This document shows, piece after piece, positions 58,840-64,000 of a stretch of DNA of 64,000 bases. Positions within the stretch are counted from its first letter, which is position 1; the number at the start of each line of letters is the position of its first letter. The DNA is from Rhodocollybia butyracea. Lineage: Eukaryota > Basidiomycota > Agaricomycetes > Agaricales > Omphalotaceae. The notes under the pieces were generated by a model. That model saw nothing but the letters and a program-made list of their open reading frames with translations, did no database searches and was not told the origin of the DNA. The stretch lies in contig JADNRY010000337.1 in NCBI GenBank assembly GCA_015501585.1, positions 1 to 64,000 of the forward strand. The letters run 5' to 3'. A program made the position numbers and the translations under genes.

Positions 58840-60535
58840 ATGGCTCAATCACCGACCCAGCCGCCAATAGCACCTCCATCGGCGGTCTCCTCACCTTCAC
58901 CTCCAATGAGCACGATAACGCCTTCTGCTGACCAAGTACGTATACATATGTTCATCTTATTCATCTCGCTCGAGTACTGACTTTGGTTTTTTTACTTTTC
59001 GTAGATTGTCGTATTATACGTCGTGCGTACGCTCTCTCCTCTCCCTATCCCCCTCCTTGTTAGTATTTCTTAACTAACGTTTGCTTTTGGTGCTTGATCC
59101 CAATTCCCACCTCCTCCCCCTCCTCCAGATAATCTCTATGGCAGTAATCATATTCGGATTCTGGAACGTCCCCGGAATCAGACATCTCATCAACCCGCTC
59201 AAGCTATTCACGATTGGAGCTCATGAGCTCTTTCATATCATAGCCGTGCGTAGCGTTTCTTTCCGTTCTACCTACACATATACTTATCAAACATCCTGAA
59301 CTTGTCTCTCGCTCCGCATCTGTATCTCTCTCGACTATCCCTTTGTCCCTTCCCTCGTCCGTCCGTCCGTCCGTCCATCCCTCCTCTTCCAACCCCACAG
59401 GCAATACTATCCGGCGGCCGCATCCTCCGAATAACAATCGACCCGCACGTTGGCGGAGCAACTATAGTAAGGCGGCAAACCAGGAGTGATTCTCTCCGCA
59501 GGATATATCGGGTCGTCAATGCTTGGAGGATTGTTCGTGCTTGCAGGCGGGACACTTGGTGGCGAAGGATGAGTTTTGTGCTGGGGGTGGGGTTAATCTT
59601 CCGTTGAGGCTTGTGAGGGATAAACTGTGAGTGGTATAGGGTGGTTTGGATTTTACAGTTTCGTTGATTGTGGGAGTGGGAGGGTTTAATGGGAGGGTTT
59701 TATTCGTGAATTTGTACTGACTATTGGTGTTCTTTCCAGAACGATCGCGTTGACGGTCATATACGAAGGGATGCTCATTGGGTTTTGGTTTATCGATCAT
59801 GGGTGCGTAAACGACTTGCAAAATCTCCGCTCTTTCTCCGATGCGTGTATTGCTCACGCATTTATTTCGCTCCTGTAGGAGTGCACTACGCTGGTACTGC
59901 CTGTTTATCGGAGTCATGAAGTACGTTCAGCATCCGCCTCGACGCCCTAATTTGTTCTGATTCTCGTTTTTCTCAGCGTGCTTTTCGTGGTGTGTAAGTA
60001 ACCCTACTGCTCCACACTCGCCATGAGCTCCGACGCTGATATAATGTTTCTACGTTTGTAGGGGACGTAGCAGACGACCGATTTTTCCATAAAACAAACG
60101 ATTCGGATTGTACACAGTTTTCTATTCTGTATCCGAATAGGTCCTCACTGTATGTGTTTTCTTTCACTCATGCTAGAAATCCCTTTCTGAAACTTTTGTC
60201 ATCCCTTCTCTCTCCCTCTCCATCCCTTCTCTCCCTCAGTATGGCCGCATTCTGGATAACATTCCAACTAGGCGTGCTAGCCGCCTTTGCATGTTAGGAA
60301 TCATGGTTTTCAAGGTACCGAATACGGATGTATATCGAGTTTAAGCGGGAGTGCTTAACTTTCGCTTTTTACTTATTTTCACTTTTTTGTAGAGACGACG
60401 GCGGAGATGAATGAGGAGGCATGTGAGTTTGTTTTAACTTTCATTCGAGTTTTTTTCGATTCGAATTTCGTGGATGTGTTATACGATGTACTGACGCATT
60501 TGTTTGTTTGTTCAGCGCATTTCTTACCTACCTGA
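58840..60535 (+). CDS. Peptidase M50B-like membrane protein
   Basis: The ATG at 58840 starts MAQSPTQPPIAPP, followed by many short exons. The membrane domain begins IISMAVIIFGFWNVPG, then LFTIGAHELFHIIA with the HExxH zinc motif (about 59205-59240). Next are GGRILRITIDPHVGG, GYIGSSMLGGLFVLAG, LVRDKL, TIALTVIYEGMLIGFWFIDH, LRWYCLFIGVMNVLFVVW, DVADDRFFHKTNDSDCTQFS and AAFWITFQLGVLAAFAC; the last exon ends SHFLPT with TGA at 60533-60535. The family is a conserved fungal relative of site-2 proteases with unknown substrate, likely in an internal membrane. Frame breaks occur at short runs: near 59468-59473, GGG 59549-59551, CC 59601-59602 and TT near 60296. Adding single bases restores the family sequence each time. 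Confidence 0.8.
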
Positions 60536-61164
60536 TGCGCAATGTACGATCTATATACATAGGATTTTATCTGATTCATACGGACAAGAGACTCGAGCGG
60601 ATTTTTGATTGCAACATCAAAGTTGTTGAGGTTGTGTTGCCCTGACATGAGGTCACAATTTTCCTGCTTTGGAATTCTTCTACGCAACTTGCTAGTCGTT
60701 GTCATTTTACTCGGCCGAGTTACAAAAACCCTTCCTTACTCGGGTTTGCTTCCGTCTTGGTCTCCGCCTGTGGCGCATGCGTGACCAATTTACCGCGTCA
60801 TGAAAAGCGAACCGTCGTACATTGGCGGTGGACAAGATATTGGACTAGATATTCGACGTTGATAGCGAGCAGGAAAGGACAAGGATTTCCATCGAATCCA
60901 GTGCAATTTACAAGTTGGAATGGGAGGAGATCCGGAGAGGCTGAACAGCAAGGCAAGGCAGACATCGGAGAGATGATGAAAATAATCGTATAATATTAAG
61001 GCGCGGGTAGTATCAAGTACTTATATATGTGGACGTAAAAGGGACATGTAGAGGACATAACATTAACATCAAGCACAGAGGAAAGTGAGGATCAACTGAG
61101 AACCAACATGAAGACGAACCCATAATCATGGCGATCTGCAAGTTGGGAGATGATAAGATGGTTA
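60536..61164. other. Convergent intergenic region
   Basis: Between the protease gene (plus) and FIS1 (minus). No gene recognised. Confidence 0.35.
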
Positions 61165-61862
61165 TTACTTGGAAGCGCGGGTTGCTCGCCGTAGGAAACC
61201 TGCAAGGACGAGTGTTCCGAGGGCTGCGGCGCCGCCTACTAGTGCCATTCCGATGTAGCCTTCTGTAAAGGAATAATGAGTATGAGTTCGTATATAAGGA
61301 ATTGTGGATATGATAGAATGGGTGCAACGTACCTTTTGCCACACCCTTCTCTATTAGCTGCGCAAGACTCTGAGCTTGCAGATTTGTCGGTTCTTTTTCC
61401 ATTAGCAGGTCTAAAGGTAGTACGAATGAGCGATAGGTTTTGCATGACCAGAATGTGTAGCGCACTATTGAATGTTCGCTTCTTCGAAGTTCCCATCTGT
61501 AATGTCCAAGAGCAAGATAATATAAACATTCTCTACGACGGGTTGGTTCTGTGCGATAGAGGTCTGTACGAGAAGAGATAAGAAGCTGAACAAAAGCTAG
61601 ATATACAATGACCTTGTAACAGCCTCACACCTCAACCTGATGTTCCCTCAGCGGATTTTCACTAGACCCCAAGAGTAATTGAACTTTGTTTGGACTGTTA
61701 TGTGTGCTTGGAGCTGTTCCCGCTCGTATTGGATTCGGAGAACCTAAGTAAGAGCAAGGGGTTTAGAGAGAGAAAATAAGTGAGATGGATTTGAGGAACC
61801 TCGAGTTCATCGTAAGGAGAGAGACTTCTGCGTCTGCTGCGTATGGGAGTTCTGTCGAGCAT
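61165..61862 (-). CDS. FIS1: Mitochondrial fission protein FIS1
   Basis: Minus strand, stop TAA at 61167-61165. Conserved pieces in order: ELPYAADAEVSL (about 61850), VLRIQYEREQLQAHITVQTK and FNYSWGLVK (about 61740-61660), REHQVEV. Then MGTSKKRTFNSAL, LLMEKEPTNLQAQSLAQLIE and the C-terminal anchor GYIGMALVGGAAALGTLVLA followed by the basic RRATRASK tail. Two TPR-like repeats and a tail anchor place it in the outer mitochondrial (and peroxisomal) membrane, where it recruits the fission machinery. Frame breaks at CC-type runs (61652-61653 and near 61815) and in the REHQVEV region are most simply consensus errors, since the gene is conserved across fungi. The ATG at 61862 is a candidate start; its frame joins only with a small correction. 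Confidence 0.85.
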
Positions 61863-62717
61863 GGGTGAACGCGGAGCCGGTGACGCCTAATGCCGCCCGT
61901 TAGCGCGCCTAATTTGATCGCTAGCGCCTAAGGTGGTGTTACCACACAGCTGCACACACTGCAATCCCAATTTCCCCAGGTGTAGCTTGTCTTTCGCAGT
62001 CGATATTGAAGAGTACAAATTTTTCCTGTTATTTCATCGTGATTTGGTCTCAGAGTGTTGTAGATCTGTAGGCTTAAGCATGGCGGGATTGGCGGCTTAA
62101 GGCAGTAGTAAAGTTGAGTGGCAATAGCAAAGAGAAAGTGCCTATATCTGTGTCTACGCCAGGCTCCTACTGCACAGTGCACTCACTGGTTTGAGGTCCG
62201 CTTTGTGGTAATCGCTCGGGGTGAGCCAAAGGTGCACCGGCGAACCCTTCGCTCTTTTCCACTGTCGGCATCGTGAGTATTCAAATATTCAACCGTCGGG
62301 TAAGTTCTACTATAAGTGTTGTGGGATTGTGAGTTGATGAGTTTCAATGTAGAAAGCGGGTAGGAATTAAAAAGCAGGCGTTTCAAAATTAGAGAAAATG
62401 CGGAGAAAGAGATAAGTTTTAAATTCGGTTTCAAATTCTCAGAGGCCGGGCCGATAATGTACATGCAACTTTCCCCTTGCACTTGTTCGGCGCATCGTTT
62501 CTGTCTTCAAATCTTCAAACACGGAGTAATTTCAACAGCTGATAACCGGCGGAGCTGAACCGCTCCAACCGTCCTAAGTTCTACATAAAAGCCCCTCGTT
62601 TAAAAAACAGATATCCTCAGGTTTGATACTCAGGCTGTACTCAGGCTTCGTCTTCCTTGCTGGTCATTGAAGACCCTCGCCAGTACTCACTTCACTGCTA
62701 CGTTTCCTCTTCTTGCG
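61863..62717. other. Intergenic with promoter of secreted-protein copy 3
   Basis: FIS1 promoter on the left. On the right, near 62570-62600, 'ccgtcctaagttctacataaaagc' sequence is shared with the window end and, more weakly, with copy 1 at about 1655-1680. No gene in between. Confidence 0.45.
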
Positions 62718-63370
62718 ATGCGAGTTAATCCTCTTCGTTATCCTTGGATTTATGTACTATATATGCGATACCTCTCAATGTGAGTGCTCTCTTGGGTATC
62801 TCTTCTTCTATTTAAAGTCTCACACTCATTGGACCCAGCAGGCTCTTCCCGTCTCGACGATCGCTCAGAAAACTGAGATATTCATAGAGATTGATTTTGC
62901 ATCTGGGTACCTAACACCACTATCATAGCACGGACTCCAATCGCAGAACGACGCAATGCGGACGCTCAAGTGAGGGTAAGGACATTGATGGATGCTGCTT
63001 TTCACTTGCTATGAAAATTCCGGCCACCATGCAACTTCATCCATACGACAAAATCCATCCTCCCTACAATGTGATTTACCACTGGTTTAATGTCCATCAC
63101 CTCCAAATACACCGATAGTCGCTTCACCTGGAGCCTTTCCTTCAAGTTGCCGAATCAACGATACTACGTGATAGGAGATCCGGCTGGACATTTGGTGGCA
63201 CCACTAAAGGAGAGGGATCTATACAGAGAGTCGAAGGTGCACAATGCTTTGAAAACTTTAAAAGAGTAAGTCATCAACGTTCAACCGCTGTATATTGACT
63301 TTCTCATGTGTGCAACATAGGGAGAGAGCCAGCCGGGGTTGGACTCAAACCTGACTCAAACCAGCATTTA
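62718..63370 (+). pseudogene. Small secreted protein, copy 3 (decayed)
   Basis: Homologous to 4602-5269. The ATG at 62718 starts MRVNPL, but two bases missing after CCT shift the signal peptide out of frame; shifting back gives VILGFM...Y as in copy 2. Exon 2 (about 62950-63265) has TLMDAAFH, a frame break at CACTTG (copy 1 has CACTTTG), then HPYDKIHPPYNVIYHWFNV, the family signature. A last intron and exon resemble copies 1 and 2. With three or more breaks it is likely a pseudogene, though run-length errors may account for part. Confidence 0.65.
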
Positions 63371-63934
63371 ATGGACGTCTATCTATCCAGTTATTTTTTT
63401 AAAACTCTTTACGCGTACATATGTAAATAATCTAGGATCTTGTCGGTGATGTCGTGTAGGAGATAGTATTCCAGCGGGGTGCGATGGATAACTGTTCTAT
63501 CTGTTCAGTAAAATGCAACTTTTGTATGATTCGTCGCTGTAAAGATTGTAAATATACGTGTTAAAGCTTTCGTATCTATATATAAAAACGAGCAGATAAA
63601 GCGAGTACGATATCTTGGTTTTTTTGATCCATGGATCTCGGTGCAACCGCGGCGGATAGCCATGATAGCCACGAGTTCAGGGGTGTTACGCGTTATGCTC
63701 AACCTGTGCTCAATTTGATCCAAGATTTGATCCTCAGCGCCTGCGTTCCAATACGCTCAATATCTTGTGTTATGGCGACATACATATGAATCTTGGAAGA
63801 TTCTCGCCAATGGCCATCCAGCGCCAACCCTTAGTGTTGACGCGTTGACGAACTCGCCGGATGTCTACCCAACGTCGTCAGGCTTATCGCTGTACGGTGT
63901 ACACAGCTGCCTCTGTGTTCCATGATCAAGGGGA
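63371..63934. other. Intergenic, no gene
   Basis: A T-rich segment near 63395 and a weak minus-strand open stretch at 63505-63723 without conserved content. Confidence 0.35.
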
Positions 63935-64000
63935 ACGGCGGCTCAACCGTCCTATCCAAATTCTACATAAAAGCCACTCGAAAGAGCAGATACCCTCAAG
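63935..64000 (+). promoter_or_regulatory. Promoter and leader of a fourth secreted-protein copy
   Basis: Contains 'cggctcaaccgtcctatcca' and 'ttctacataaaagcc', then 'agcagataccctcaag'. The same order stands before copies 1 (about 1655-1690) and 3 (about 62560-62620). The coding part would start about 85 bases beyond the window. Confidence 0.65.

Overview
The window looks like nuclear DNA of a mushroom-forming basidiomycete (Agaricomycetes). Coding sequence is cut into short exons by introns of about 44-60 bases with GTNNGT-type donors. Several families are typical of these fungi: DUF6533 membrane proteins, FunK1-type kinases, alpha-kinases, an M50B-like protease and adaptor-like N-terminal domains. 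No accession or species can be assigned from the sequence alone.

Layout. 1-5.4 kb: two diverged copies of a block carrying a degraded tail of the neighbouring RhoGAP gene, an unknown block, and a small secreted-protein gene; the second secreted-protein gene (4602-5269, minus) is intact. 5.9-13.9 kb: three conserved genes, an Rgd2-like F-BAR/DEP/RhoGAP protein (minus), a spartin-like senescence-domain protein (plus) and a DUF6533 membrane protein (minus). 14.5-30.3 kb: a mobile-element nest. It holds a long inverted-repeat element with CCCTAA-rich tracts, a 449-bp MITE with TAA target duplication, an alpha-kinase gene broken by a 378-bp palindrome, a minisatellite, an integrase gene, a tyrosine-recombinase fragment, a gag-only LTR retrotransposon, and a complete 3.05-kb PIF/Harbinger transposon with both genes. 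30.6-37.8 kb: an HMG-box regulator, a secreted repeat precursor with nine peptide units bounded largely by Lys-Arg (Kex2) sites, and a convergent half-size ABC exporter. 38.1-44.3 kb: a carboxypeptidase S gene preceded by two tandem copies of [carboxypeptidase fragment + small unknown gene]. 44.5-49.9 kb: a FunK1 kinase with an internal stop, a reductase of the dihydroflavonol/cinnamyl type, and another carboxypeptidase fragment. 50.1-61.9 kb: a truncated histone H2A, EXO70, an adaptor-like protein, an M50B-like protease and FIS1. 62.7-64.0 kb: a third secreted-protein copy and the promoter of a fourth.

Two things matter for any reader. First, many conserved genes (FIS1, RhoGAP, spartin-like, M50B-like, the Harbinger protein, the peptide precursor) show single-base frame breaks that fall in mononucleotide runs, nearly always one base short. 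This looks like a sequencing or consensus problem, so gene models that seem broken may be intact. Second, the most interesting candidate system is the Kex2-type repeat precursor at 33.5-34.5 kb, which could release up to nine copies of a proline-rich, tryptophan-ended 11-mer.
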